Part shown: positions 17,124 to 30,700 of the stretch, piece after piece
How the letters are laid out: each line of letters starts with the position of its first letter
Numbering within the stretch: position 1 is the stretch's first letter
Assembly: GCA_027922465.2 (NCBI GenBank)
Contig: BQMF02000303.1
Coordinates: 186,001 to 250,000, forward strand
Source of the DNA: Turritopsis dohrnii
Taxonomy: Eukaryota > Cnidaria > Hydrozoa > Anthoathecata > Oceaniidae
Length of the DNA: 64,000 bases
Reading direction: 5' to 3'
The notes under the pieces: generated by a model
Database searches by the model: none
Seen by the model: only the letters and a program-made list of their open reading frames with translations
Told to the model about the DNA's origin: nothing
Translations under genes and position numbers: made by a program

Positions 17124-17961
17124 GTTTTGTGAGCCCTTAGAAGACATTGAAATATTTTATATGATTGTAAATAGATTTTTTAGTAACAAAGTATTTTTTT
17201 AGCCACTCAATGTAAACAACACATTCGATGAAACGAACGTTTTTGTTCTACTCAATTTCAGAAAAATTGTTTTTTGTTTATTCCCTTGATGAAGCTTCCT
17301 TAGGTCAGCGTTAACAAGTGGAATAACTCTCTACTATACCCCTCACCCCCAATGAATCGACGAATATTGTTCAAATCACTCACGTGGATTATTTTTCCTT
17401 TGGCTCACTTTCTGCATAATTTGATTGCATTTCAGACAACTGTAGTGTTTTAAATCTCCACGATGATAGAAAGCGCACATGTACATATACGCCATTATGG
17501 CATGTGAGCATTAAGTGGAGAATACATATGTGCTTGTCAAATTTACACGAAAATTTAGTTGAAATTTAGTATTTAATTTTCTGAGTCTGGAAAAGGATAG
17601 AGTACAAATCTTTGTATAAAATAACAAATTATGTCAGCACACTTTTTTCATGAAGATTTCACATTCGGCAAAAATAAATAGTGCTCCTGAGAACAAATCC
17701 ACGACAAAGATTTCTCCACTTTCGATTAATGGAAATTCGAATAATCGTCATGCTGCTATGGATGGTTAAGCCTTTTCACATCTCATTATGGATTGTAAAT
17801 CGTTTGCATATCAAATGTTGTAGAAATAGTAAGCAGGACCTGTAACATCTATCATTAATGGATACACGTTTTTCTTTTAGAAGTTTAGTAACGTTTCTCA
17901 AAAAGTTAAGCAACAGTACTACCAGAATTCGAGATAAATTAGCAACATAATATTTCAAAAT

Positions 17962-18118
17962 GATGCAGCATTAGTATAGCTACAACACCTTTCTTAAAAT
18001 TGCTACACCAGGTTGTTTACTAGGTTGTGGGCATTAATACTTAACAAAATTTTGGCAAACACTACTGTTAAAAAAAGGTCATTTTTTAAGCAACATTACT
18101 ACAAACGTCTGACCTTTA
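17962..18118 (+). repeat. Dispersed repeat family B, copy 2
   Basis: It starts GATGCAGCATTAGTATAGCT, passes through a CTAGGTTG block and ends GGTCATTTTTTAAGCAACAT, TACTACAAACGTCTGACC. It matches copy 1 at 238-525 with a shorter middle. Confidence 0.65.
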
Positions 18119-18495
18119 TATAAAAATAAACGTGTAATGAAACAAAATGTTTGATGTAGACGATGTGGAAGCGACGTGATCGTAAGAGATGTGATTGCTT
18201 TTGGTGAAAACATGATAATGATGATTTTGGTTGTCAGATTGTCATTTGCGTACAAGTTCTGATGATGACTGACTCTTCTTCAGATATGTATTCTTCTAAT
18301 CTTTCACTCTCCTCCTTTGCTGCTCTTTTCAGACAGAAAAAGGGATGGCCATACTTTTAAAAACTGGTTTTGGTTTTCATGAATAAAAGTCATCACCTTG
18401 GCCATTCGCCTCGCATGGAAACACCTTGAATAAAAGTGGATGAAAACGATGAGCGCCCTCCGCTATGCACGAATCACAAAGGCAATCAATTTTCA

Positions 18496-18501
18496 TTTAT
18501 T
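18496..18501 (-). other. Polyadenylation signal candidate, RPGRIP1L gene
   Basis: TTTATT on the plus strand reads AATAAA on the minus strand, 220 nt after the stop codon of the RPGRIP1L-like gene. Other TTTATT sites nearby make the exact choice uncertain. Confidence 0.35.
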
Positions 18502-18720
18502 TTTCGATTCAAACTAGGATATATTACACATATTTTACATAATAAATATACAATTTGTTTTATTTAAATTAAAAATCAAAATCAGAAATAAAAAAATTCA
18601 CTTAAAAATTTTATAATGGTAGATGGTTCTTCAACTAAAAATCACACAAAATCATGTCTCACGTTCCCCACCGCAATTCTGATAAACACATACGCCCGTA
18701 ATAACGCCTTGCCAAGGTGA

Positions 18721-21700
18721 TCATTCATACAAACTTCGCAAGGCAGACAGAGCCTCCACCGTCACCGATAACACACCGATGACGTCACCATCCGACCCAA
18801 GCAGATCGTAAACTGAAACACACACAAAAAACAAACGATAACGTGTTATGCGCATGCGTAGCTTCGGTGCCCGTGCATTAGTTTGTATAAATTAAAGTAC
18901 ATTGTGTGGAAAATATCCCAACCTTATAGTTACTCATAATGAAACCGAAGCATAACGATTGTAAAACTTGTTGCTTAAAAGTATTACCTTCGATATCTGC
19001 ATCAACCAAGTCTTTTCCTTCCTTCAGAATCTAAAAGATAAAGATTTTTAAGAGCTGAAAAACATTTGAGAAACGAATTTAATTTCGGTAACGTCCCGGC
19101 TTCCTTTTATGAATAGGAAATCAAGTTCCATCCCAGTGGGCAAAATCGCCGCAACGGCACTGTAACGAAGAGTATTTTCAGGACCTCCAGAATAACAGTG
19201 TAACTAATGTATAATACTTGTATATATTTCTATAACTGAGGAGTTTTATCCTATATAAATGTTAGTCAATAATATTAATATTGAAACGGTGTGTATATTT
19301 CCTTAGAATTGTACTCCATCGCAGTGGTTGTTCAACAAATTTGCCCACTGGTGGTGAGACATATAATACTTACTTCGGGTTTTCAGAAAACAGCAGGGAG
19401 TGTTTACTCATGATCATTTTTGAAGTTCATGAAGAACATTTTTAAATACAATTTTTATAATAACATCAAAATCTTTAGGTGAAAACCATGTGTTACTCTT
19501 GAGGCGTGTGAGAAAACTTTCTTATCATCTGTCAATACTTACTTGAATGAGATCTACGTAAGCAATCCCAACATCCTCACAGTCTTCTTCTTCATTGTTC
19601 ATCGGGTCACTGACAACAGTGAAAAACAACCTGAAAAACGTACAACATCTAGGTGATGGACAGTGACGGGGGTACAGAGCTTAGGTGGGAATTTTTTTTT
19701 TCTCTACCTTCCTTCGTTAGGATGATCAGGCATCAGAAGATGCATCAAATATTGGCGAGATGTTTCGTGTTCTTCCTCATCGATCCGAAAAACTATGAAA
19801 AAATAAAAAACTAAATTAGGATTGGTTGCTTGGCACACGAAGACTTTTAACGTCACTAAATGCATTCGAAACATTGGTTCCCTCACAGTAGGAAAACTTG
19901 TTGAAAAATCAATGTGATGGAGTACAATTCTATAGAAATATAGAATTGTACTCCATTTCAATAAAAATGCTATTCGTCACAGTGTCTTTTGATCATTTTG
20001 CCCACTGAGTTGGCTGTTCACATAAAGAGAACTTCTCGGTATTGTAAAAGCCAGTCTAGAAATTATTCAGTGTATTTTTACAGTATAGCACGTAAACATG
20101 CACACTATATTCCAATGAAAATACTCTTCGTTGCAGTGACTTTTGATGTTACCTTTCTTAAAGTTGAAAGAAATGGGTTTATTCGGCTTGGGTTTCGGCA
20201 ATGACATCGGAGTTTCCAGATCTTCTGGATCGTAATCCAGAAACTTGTAAGAAACAAACAGTTGTTTAATATTCTCCATCCCAAGTAAATCAGCATCTTG
20301 AAACAACGTCAAGCTGTTGATAATGACGACGATAGACGACGATGACGTCTAAGAAAAAAACATTCAGATGTTTAAAAAGCCCAGTTTACACTGTACCGAA
20401 ACTCAAAGAAAATAACCAACATATATGATACGAAATGTGATACGATACGATATGATACGATATGATACGATACGATATGATACGATATGATACAAAATCT
20501 CATGAAATAGAGACACTAATAGGAACTTTCGCTAATCAGTTCTTCACTTACCTGAAGTGATCGAGGCCTTGGTTTCTTATTAATGGATGACGCAACTATG
20601 ACGTCATCTTCAGTATCATCACTAGCCAGGCTGCCTTCTTCTGAAGGAACATTCTTTGTTCGGAACGTCCCCGGCATTACAATGTCTTCGTCATCCGTCT
20701 CTTCTAAATGAACCATTAAGTAGGCATTTGGTACACGGTTTTCTTTCTTTTCAACAATCTTTCCTTAGATAGGTATAGATTAATTCAAGAAGACATAAAG
20801 GTTTCAGCGTGTAAACGGGGAATTAAAAAAGAAATGATACGTAATCAAAACCATTACTTGAAAGTTCTTCTTCAAACATGGCGTCAGAAGCTTTGGGAAG
20901 TGGAGCAGGCGATGGCGCTGCGATAGTGCGGCGCAGTTCATCTTCCAGGAAAACCTGATCGCTCTGAAAAATCATGCAGAAAGTGATGATGAGACATTAG
21001 ATAGTTTGCAATTTTCCAGGGGAAAGTATGTAATAGAAAATAATGCCATTAACATTGATTTAGAAATTACCTTATCGGCCCTTTTTACGCCGGCCCTAAT
21101 TTAACGCCGGCCCTTTTTACGCCGGCCCTTATTCCGCCACCCCAAGATTTTGCCTTAACGCCACTTAGGGCCGTTATTTACGCCTCAAAAGTAAAAAAGA
21201 AAAAATAAAATTTTAAGCACTATTTTTCACTTTTTCTGTTCAAATTTTAACTTATACTACAAATGTCTTCTAATATATATCATCTAATACATCGTAAGAC
21301 TTAATCTATTACAGCTATTTCGTCCTCTTTTTCATTAATGCTTCATTATTTTCTCTAATTCCCTCATCGTCATCTGATTCTACCTCTATTTCTGCTTCAA
21401 CTTCCCCTTCATTTGACTCTTCATTGTCTCCAAAGAGTTCTTTCACATCTAAAGTTTGTTTCATTTTTTCAAATCCAAATTTCAACTTTAAAAAATAACG
21501 CCGATTTTTTGAAAAATTTCCATTTTTTTGGCCCTTTTTACGCCGGCCCTTTCTACGCCGGCCCTTTTAACGCCGCGCACCAAAATTAACGCCACATTAG
21601 GGCCGGCGTAAAAAGGGCCGATAAGGTAATAATAATGATTAAACCGAAGAATGAAAAAGACATGTATTGAAACCACGGTGCGGCATTATTTTCTATTACA

Positions 21701-24700
21701 TTTTACGATTTATCGATCATCCGTTAACATGAATGAAACACCTCGTACCTCGTTTCCAGTCTCCTCGTCTGTGTTCTTCCGAGAATCATGGCGTTGATAT
21801 GCAGATGCAAGCTCGTCAGCACTCATAGTTTTCATTTTTGACTCATCGAGTTCTGGATCTATTTTTTCTTCTGCTGATCTCAAAGACGATTTTGCTAATT
21901 TTGCAGACTTGCGACTCTTAATCGATGGTTTTAATTCACCAGCCGGTTGTTTTTCTATATATGCAGAGGAACCGTGAAGTCTGTGATCGTAGATTGGTTC
22001 GAGATTTTCCCCGCTTGTATCCGCTTCAGCAGCGACCGTGTGAGGTTCAAGTAATTTCCCAGAAGGCAACATCGGTTGCATCTTCGAACGATTAGAAGGA
22101 GTATACACTATTTCGTCATCAACAATTGTGTTGATTGGCTGAAAGAAAATATTCAATTGTGTTGATTGGCTGAAAGAAAATATTCAATGAACCTTTCCCC
22201 AAGTCATGTTTTCATGCATCGCATTCTGATTTTTACTTGAACACTTTTCATTGGCTGAGTATTTACCATAGAACAACAAAATACATCAAGGCGAGACTCT
22301 TAAGGATAAACGTTTCGGATGACGACATATATGAATTCGGTCAGAAGAAAATATTTTTAAATTGGTTGGAAATTTACGGAGATAATTTAAAATCAATAAA
22401 AAAACCTTCAACTGAAGTTTGGAAAGCTTTCATTCTACGTAATACGAAGCAAAGTACCTGTGGATACGTCCGAACTTTTTTCGCGCTAGCCGGTAAGTAT
22501 GTATACAACCACTCCAGGGCTAGCTCTATAACACCACTTTCTTTACCAGACCTCTACAGATAAAAGTATATTAAGATTGCGGGACGTGAGCAAACGGCTG
22601 TTTGTAAAAATTGAACATGGCGCGGAAATTTGCATTATTTTTCGTTAATTTCAATAAAAAACAAATAAAGAAACGGTATTGGTAAGCCAAGCTTCAGAAA
22701 GTCTATTACATACATTTATCAGCCGAAATTTTCCTTTGAGAGGTTTGTCTTGAGTCAGGCTGATCAGAGGTACTTTAGCAATTCCTACATAGGCTGTAGG
22801 CTCGGTCTCCATGTCGTCAAACACATAAACGTCAAGATACTATAAGAGAGAACGCGAAATGAACTCGAATACGACATTCGAATTAAGGGATGGAACACAT
22901 CTTCACTCACTTTTACTCTTGGGGAAAATCGATCACAAGAGAACAATCATATGTTTGAATTTAAAAAACTTCAATAAATTCGACGAGAAATTCATGGAGG
23001 GTTCATAACACTGGACGTCCATCGTCAGGCTCGAGTTAACGAAATGTTTTAAGGACGCAAATGTACTTACGCTATTCTTGAGATAATTATCCAATTCCTC
23101 AGTCATAGGTACGGGGAAACTTCGAGCATCGTGAAACTGGGGTGAATTTGAGTTTTTCACGATGTCTGTATCATGATCAGCGAAATCAAAAAACTTGTAA
23201 ACGCAATAACAACATGGTTGCACGTCTACAAATAAAAACACATATAAAGTAATGATAATAATCTAAGAATGTGTGAGTAAGTATGATTGAATTCATGATG
23301 CTTTCAAAGTATAGAGTATATTCATCTGACAATTCGTTACCATTACATTAGAATGACGAAAACACTTATGAAAGTTCTTAAAACCTGAAAAACATACACC
23401 CGAAGGTGTTCACAAGAAGGAAAAGCTTCGTGTAAAATTTAAATTAAATATTGTTTTGAATATAGTAGTATCTTATCATGGCTGCATATTTTAACAAAAC
23501 TCATGAAAGTATTTGAACAAATGAGGCCAACCCTGAGCCTTACCCTCACTAACCCAAATATATTTCATAAGGTTTACACCGTAAAAGTCTGTTAGTAACG
23601 AATTGTCAGACGAACATTTATTGTATAGCTTTGAGAAATCATGGATGATGTCATAAACAACAAGTATTCGCTTGGATGACAAAAACTAGATAATAAAACT
23701 TCAATTTTGTTAATTTATCAACATTAGACGAAAGACGGAAAAATAATTTTAGCAAAAGTAGAAGAATTTCGGGTTGGAGTAGCATCCGAAACTTTCCAAC
23801 GTGGTATTTCTTTTGTTGGTTGGTCCACACATCTGTTTCTTTGTTGATGCTTTACAAGAATTGTAATATAACCTAGGGGGCAAATTTGTTGAAAAATCTC
23901 TGCGAAGGAGTGCATTTCTACAGAAATAAACACACTATTTCAATAAAAATGCTCTTCGTCACAGTGGTTTTTTGACGATTTTGCCCACAGAAAAACAATG
24001 AAAAAAGTTATTGATTAAGTTCCGTTTATTCCATGTTTTCATTAGCAGAAGCATTTTTTCTCACCATTCTGTCCTTGCTTTAAGTTTGAACAACGAATAA
24101 TTGTGATTTTTAACTCGTTAATGCCGGTGTCTTTTAAAGTTTTTGCATTCGGATTTTCCAGCTGTTCCAAATCATTCGAGGTGATATATCCCAACGCTTT
24201 TGTACGCTCCTTCAAATAAAACAAATGAATTAACGCAACTATGACGTCAACATTGGCAAATTCCAGTAATCCCTCCTTATCACGACGTCGAGATAACACT
24301 CAACTTTTAAAAATCTTCATAAATGAGTATTTTTTTCAGGGATGCAAGCACAACACCAAGGCATGACATCGACATCTTATGTATAAACATTAAGGTTAGT
24401 TCCCATAGGTCCGCATTTTGTAGTTATCAATAACATGTCAAAACCGTTAGTTATATTACGATAGTTGTATAAAACGCGGTGAAGTCAAATTCTATTTAGG
24501 TCAACGCTGTCCTGTTTACAAAAAGCATTTCGACGTGTAACGTTGAATTCTGCAGCCGTCCATTTTTGCAGTAACCAACCACAGGTTATATAAAAAACAT
24601 ATTTTCAGAAGGGTAAATATAATATCGCAGTCTTGTTTTTTAACACATTGATCAACTATACAATGAAATCATATTATGTAGTCGATTGAAAACTACAAGG

Positions 24701-27700
24701 TTATGGGAACCAAAGTTAAGCTTGTGAAATTCTAATGAGATATGTTCCAGAAAAACGGGATCCCAGCTAACTAGGGCTATCCTCAAATGGGAACAGTCCA
24801 CTGAGGAAGACCCACCCACAGGCTCAAAGAATCGCTAACATAGAAGTGTTACTTGAAACCAATTCCTTGTGCTCCTCCTTTACAGTTCCAATTAACTATC
24901 TATTGTATCCCTACTTGCAGTTTTCTTTTTTAACAGGTTGTGACTGCTACAAAAAATCATGGTATACCTTATATAACCTTAATGCCTGCTCCATAGGAAC
25001 ACGCAACCTCAGCCAGTACTCCACAGTGACCAGTTCTTTGTCACTCTCAACATCTGTAAGAAATAAGCAAAATTAATTTTAAGACATTCAAGCATGAAAA
25101 ACAAATAGGCAAAACTAAAGATTAAGCATAAAAACAATACCAAACAATGAAACAGTGCTGTGTAATCTACCATGACTTCTGTCTAACAGCTCCTTGAAAT
25201 TAATAGAAGCTTTAGCAATGGTTCGATATTCCGTACCAAATGCTTGATGAAATTCTAACATCATGTTTTCTTTCTGCAGGTAATGCAAGAAGAAATCATC
25301 TACTTGAACAATATACTGTGAAGTGTGATTGAAATCCGGCCTAAAAAATCATGCACAATAGAATCTTGATAAAAGAAAAGAAATATCCTGATAAAATACT
25401 GAAGGTGGAAACGAAGATGGAAAATATTGATTGCTAATCTTCCTCCAGATCTTTGAGACAAAGCATTTTTTCTTTAATATCAATTTCATTTTCAGAAGAA
25501 AACGACACCACATGAAAGATGTCTTTCATTACCTGATTCCATGCATGACAGGTGTTGTTTGCAGTTCATATTCGAAGAATTCATAAGAGATAAACGTTGC
25601 TGGTTCCACTCCTTCAAATACACCCAGATTATCTTTTATTATACTTATCTAAAGTAAAGGAGACGTTCAAAAAGAATATATCATTGCACACTGCTTCAAC
25701 GAGATCTATTTCATTTTCCAAAATAGACACCATCAGTCCAACTTTATCACACAACACAAATTCCACGTCGAACAGTCACGTCAATTATTCCATTATGCTA
25801 ACCGACTTTCAGTTAAGCATAAATAAAATATTCTTGTTCTTAAATTATTGAATTTACCTTTCCTATATGAATTTCAAAAATATTTTGTCCCCTTTCTAAC
25901 TTAACAGTTGCATCATCTTCATCTTGTGAACTCTAAGAAAAACATGAGTACTACACAGAAGACAAATTCATTAATAAATAACTGCAACGGAGGAGTGCAT
26001 TTCAATAGAATTAGACACACTACTTCAATAAAAATGTTCGTCGTCACAGTGAGTTTTTGACATTTTACCCACTGGCTACCTTCAGAGTATCAAGTTAACT
26101 GAATGATTTAGACATACTCAAAGACAAAGCATAATAAAATCTCGAATGTGTTGCTTCTTACCTCTAACTCATCTGTTTTGATTTTAAATTGTTTTGTACC
26201 ATAAGCAACATCACGAAGTTGAGACTCAAGTTTCTAAACGATTATCAAACAGGCAACAATCACAGGAGATGACTTATGATATTTCATCCATGTTTTTCTT
26301 TCTCAGAATTTTAGTAAACGAAAATAATTTAGAAATCACACATACAAATCAAGCTAAATAGTGGATGCTTAGGTTATTATGTTTTCATGAAAATAAATCA
26401 AAAATCAAAAAATGTTTAGAAATTGAATAAAACAAAATTAAATCTTCAAATGCCGTGATACCTTGATCCTTTCAGCCCGCACATCCAGCAATTGGGCATA
26501 CTCCTCAACCCTGGTGTCACACTCTCGTTTCAGTTCCTCCATTTTCTTTGTTGTCTTGTCAACCTGTGAAAACATAACATTACTGCCCATTAAAAAATCA
26601 ATCAAACCTTTTACAACAGAGCTCGGCATTATCCTGTTCTCTCGAACACGTTTTTTCTGATTAGATTGATATTCAAACCAACCTCTTTCTGATAGTCTCT
26701 GTTGATATTATGCTGCAGTAACAGCATACTTCGTGTTTTCTCCAGTTCGTTAATTGTATCAGCATGGGATGATTGCAACTCTTGAATTTCCTTACGCAAG
26801 TCTACAAAAGGTTATAAGAATGAATGGACATGACAACGTTCCATATAATCCTCTCTTGTTGAAGTCTTTGTTTGCATGCAACTTACTAACTCAATTTTTA
26901 CTTTAGATCTTTCTTTAAAAGACATAAACGTTAGCATAGCTACAGCACATTTTTCGAAGTTGTTACACTAGCTTGTTAGCCTGTTGCAAGTACTAGGTTG
27001 GTCGCTCTTATAATGATAGGAATGTCCTAGACTTTATACTTGATACTTTAATTGAACAAATTTAGTCTTATAAAACACACAGAAAGGTTTTTCAAGATGG
27101 GGCATATTTTTATATATAAATTTTCGATTAATGCTTAGCAACAAATTAAGCAACATTACTAAAAATGGTCATTTCATTATAGTGCGTTCACTCTAACTTG
27201 GATAATCGTTAATGATTTTTATCAGACACGTTAAAGTAATGAAACAGAACGCTTATTAAAAGTTTAAAAATTCTTTTTCTACCCTTATCAAGACAAAAGA
27301 CGATCAATGACTTTTAAGTGTTGTGGGAATTGACGCTCAATTTCCACCAGATCGTGCAAAAGGACATTATCCAAGTTAGAGTGAATGCACTATACTACTA
27401 TCCGTCTGACCGTGGATGCTGATAAAAAAGGTGTATCAAAAGGTAAAATCAAAGCTTATGAAGTCTGAAAGATAATGAAGCCTGAAAGATAATGAGGTCT
27501 GAAAAATAATGAAGCGTTAAAGATAATTTTTGCCACTGGTAAATTGGTCGGGTAAAATAGCAAATCATCCGAATGCAGCATTTTCTGCTCTTGGTTACTA
27601 TAGGAAGATGTGAAACTCAGTGGATCGCAAACTTGTTTGATTGCAGTGTCTTTTTCCTTCTCATTTATTGCATTTCTATTGCGCCACGTTGGCTATACCA

Positions 27701-30700
27701 CTTTTCACAAAACAGTGATTAGAGCACTACCTTTACTCATGTCATCATCTACCTTTTCCAAGAAGTTCAAATCTTGACTGGCACGTTCCTTCTTTGTCTG
27801 AGGCATATAAAAAACATCATTTTCATCAATAGCTAAAGCAAATGTCATGCAGGAGAAGATAAGAAACCCTCACTTTTATCAGCATTAAAGCTTCTTGGAT
27901 TTCCTCGAAATCAGTGATGCTTTCCTATAAGAAGCAAAGAGATGTTTGATTCATTTGAAAAAAACTTTAAGCAACTCAAGTCCAATGTAATTTTCCTATA
28001 ATTTACCTGCCCATCTGAATAACACTAACACTTACACTAGTGAAGAATTTCAGCTTTTCTGTGAGATCTTCATACTTTTCTTTCACTTCAAAATATTTGA
28101 CTTGTAGTTCACGAAGTTCTTTCTGTGAGTAATCTGTCTTATCTAAATACAAAAAAGATTATATTGATATCATTTGCAATTAGATAATACAAATTATATA
28201 AATTTAAGATTGATTGACACCTCGTTCATTGGTCAGTTTATCAAGGACCACATTCTTTTCGGTGACATCAGATTTAATGGTTGCTTCCAATTGAGCAATT
28301 CTGATCTAAAAATGTGATTTCTTTGGCATAAGAATAAGAGATTTAAAGATTTCAAGCAAATTATACTTCAAAATGATAATAAAAATTATGGTAACTCCTA
28401 GAGAGAGAAGAATTCACAAATTTTTACCTGATATTGTTTTTCTTTAGCTCTGTGCTCACGTTCCCTTTCTGCATCAAACGTGCTGAAATTTATCAAACTT
28501 ATCAATTATTTATTAACCAAACATTAAAATCACAAAAAACTACATACTTGCATGGATTGTATAAACTTTCAAGGCCATGCTACATTATCCTATCTTATCC
28601 ATAATTAGATTCTTACTGACTTCTCTTTTCTCACTATTTCACTTCAAGTCTTTTAAGGTTAACGCCTTCCAAAACTGCCACTAACTGCAACAGTGAAAAA
28701 ACACATCACAGTTGTCATGCTTAGATATTACCTGTGCAATAATTTCTCATGAGCTTCTTTCAGTAACTCAATTTCTGCTTTTAAGTCGGTGATTTGTTCT
28801 TCTTTCTGAAAATAAAGAATATTTATCAGGAAGTAGGTGAAATAGAACAAGACTAACAGATAAATAGTTTGTTAAGTATTATTCTCAAGTAAATCTCAAG
28901 TGCAGCAAGACGATGGATTTCGGGAAAGACAGAAAACCATACCTGGGCCAAAGTCTGTTGTGATATATTGCCATGTTTTAGTTCATTTTGTAAGTCTGAA
29001 TTTCTGACCTGCTCCTAATATTGAAATACAAACATCCAATAAACAAGAAACTTTATGACAACTCTAAGTCACAGAAATATAGCTCCTAATGGAACATACC
29101 TCCTTCAGCTTTTTGTAAAGTTGATCCATTTCCTCCAAAACCTGTGCATGACTGGTTTTCACTTTTTGGACCAGCTACAGAAAGGATGAGATCAAGAAAT
29201 TTAAGCAACTGTTGCATAAAGGTGACATTCTGAAAGACCTTTTCATAAAAACCAACAACAACCATTCCATATCGAGAACAAAAACTAACATACAAGTGTG
29301 ATTCCGTTATTGTTATGAAGTGATACTGACAGATATACCTAAAATACACCTAAAAATATACCTCATCAAGGTTTTGATATTTGCCTTGTAATGTTTGAAG
29401 TTGATTCACTTTCTCTTTTAGCTCCCTCTGCAACTTTATGAGTTCAACATTTTCTTGGATGGCACTCCTAATAGATATCGAACATTGGTCCAGTTGCTTC
29501 AGCATTGACACTTACAATACTTGTAATGCTAACATCTGGTTAATTGAGTACAGTATCATTACATATGGTGAAAGTTTACTTGACCTGGTCAAAAACAAAG
29601 ACTAACATCTTTTATACCAAAGACATATTGGAAGTCCAAATCTGTATAAGGAGGATATTATTTGTTTTTGATTTGTTGCATTTATATGTATGAACTGTAG
29701 CAATTTTTAAAATATTTATAGAGGGTAGTTTTATTTTTATTCGCATCATATTCTATATTTTTAGAAGCACTTTTAAACAACTTCATTCCACGTATTTTGG
29801 TGTTGATTAAAGTTTTGCAGAGGAAAAACATTTATTCTGTTTCTAATTTATGTGCAACATGGTGATAGTATATCCTTATTATTGTGTTTGAAGCAATTAA
29901 AACATTCTTTGAATCTCTGTTAGAATACTAAGAATTTTCAAAAATGTTTTGCATCTACTGGGTACTGGTACTGGCAAAGCAATAGAATAAGCTATAAGGT
30001 TGTATCAAACCCCGCCCAAATGAGATAACCTTACTGAAACTTTTACAGAAGAAATTCTGTTGTTATTTCACTATCGCATGGTGGACTCTAACAACAATAT
30101 TAAGTATGCAAAATCCTAAAAACTCAATTAAGACCGTAAATTCCAACCGCTGGTATCTTTGAACCTACTAACTTTTTTAAATCCCTTTCCTGTTTTGCTA
30201 AAGATCAAGTAGTAGTTCAAGAAGAATCATTCCACTTCTCTTTAACTTCTCAAAAATTATCAATTAGTGTCACCAGAAATCTTTTAACATAGCACAAAAA
30301 ACCTTTGCGTTCCGGAGAATTGCTGGCGTATCTTTTGCATGTCTTCCTCGTGCTCAATCTCTTTTCGTTGGATCTAGATATGATTCAACAAAATTACAAT
30401 GATTGCTTTATAAGTAGATGCGTTAATGCCGTATGGAAAATGCATTCACCTGTTCCTGCAAATGCTCAATGTTCCTCTCATAATCTTGTAACTGTTCTCG
30501 AAGTTGAACTAGCTGGTCTTCCCTAAAATCAATTTTCATGTTGAAAATCAAAATGTAAAAATTTATTCTGCTAGTGGAAAATACTATGTGTAAATTAACC
30601 ACTAAGATTATATAATAGCAACTCTTAAAGGTTAAATTCATTTCCTTACAGTATGAAACATTTCTAATGGTCAAACACTTCTTTGAAATATAAAAATAAT

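Larger units (their letters stand above)
16280..18490. other. Convergent intergenic stretch with small repeats
   Basis: No convincing gene lies here. A 45-bp tandem duplication (16576-16665) gives a 15-residue repeat in a 135-codon frame at 16418-16825, but that frame lacks any domain signature. CCAATCAAATG occurs at about 16875 and 16910 with related CAATCAGATG and CCAATGATGG, a small cluster of CCAAT-like boxes. A 29-bp minisatellite lies at 17008-17123 and a family B repeat at 17962-18118. Confidence 0.5.
18721..20348 (-). other. RPGRIP1L exons 34-38: RPGR-interacting domain
   Basis: Exons: 20348-20153, 19792-19708, 19630-19543, 19030-18988, 18812-18721 (residues 1099-1265). [30 protein letters not shown] and [18 protein letters not shown] align with the C-terminal end of human RPGRIP1L. 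This C2-like domain binds RPGR-type proteins in vertebrate RPGRIP1. The stop is TGA. Confidence 0.93.

Noticed and set aside
22237..22563. 108-codon plus-strand ORF in an RPGRIP1L intron
   Set aside because: It overlaps RPGRIP1L exon 30 (22458-22553) on the opposite strand, and the exon has correct splice sites, phase and conserved C2 residues; the plus-strand frame has no domain match.
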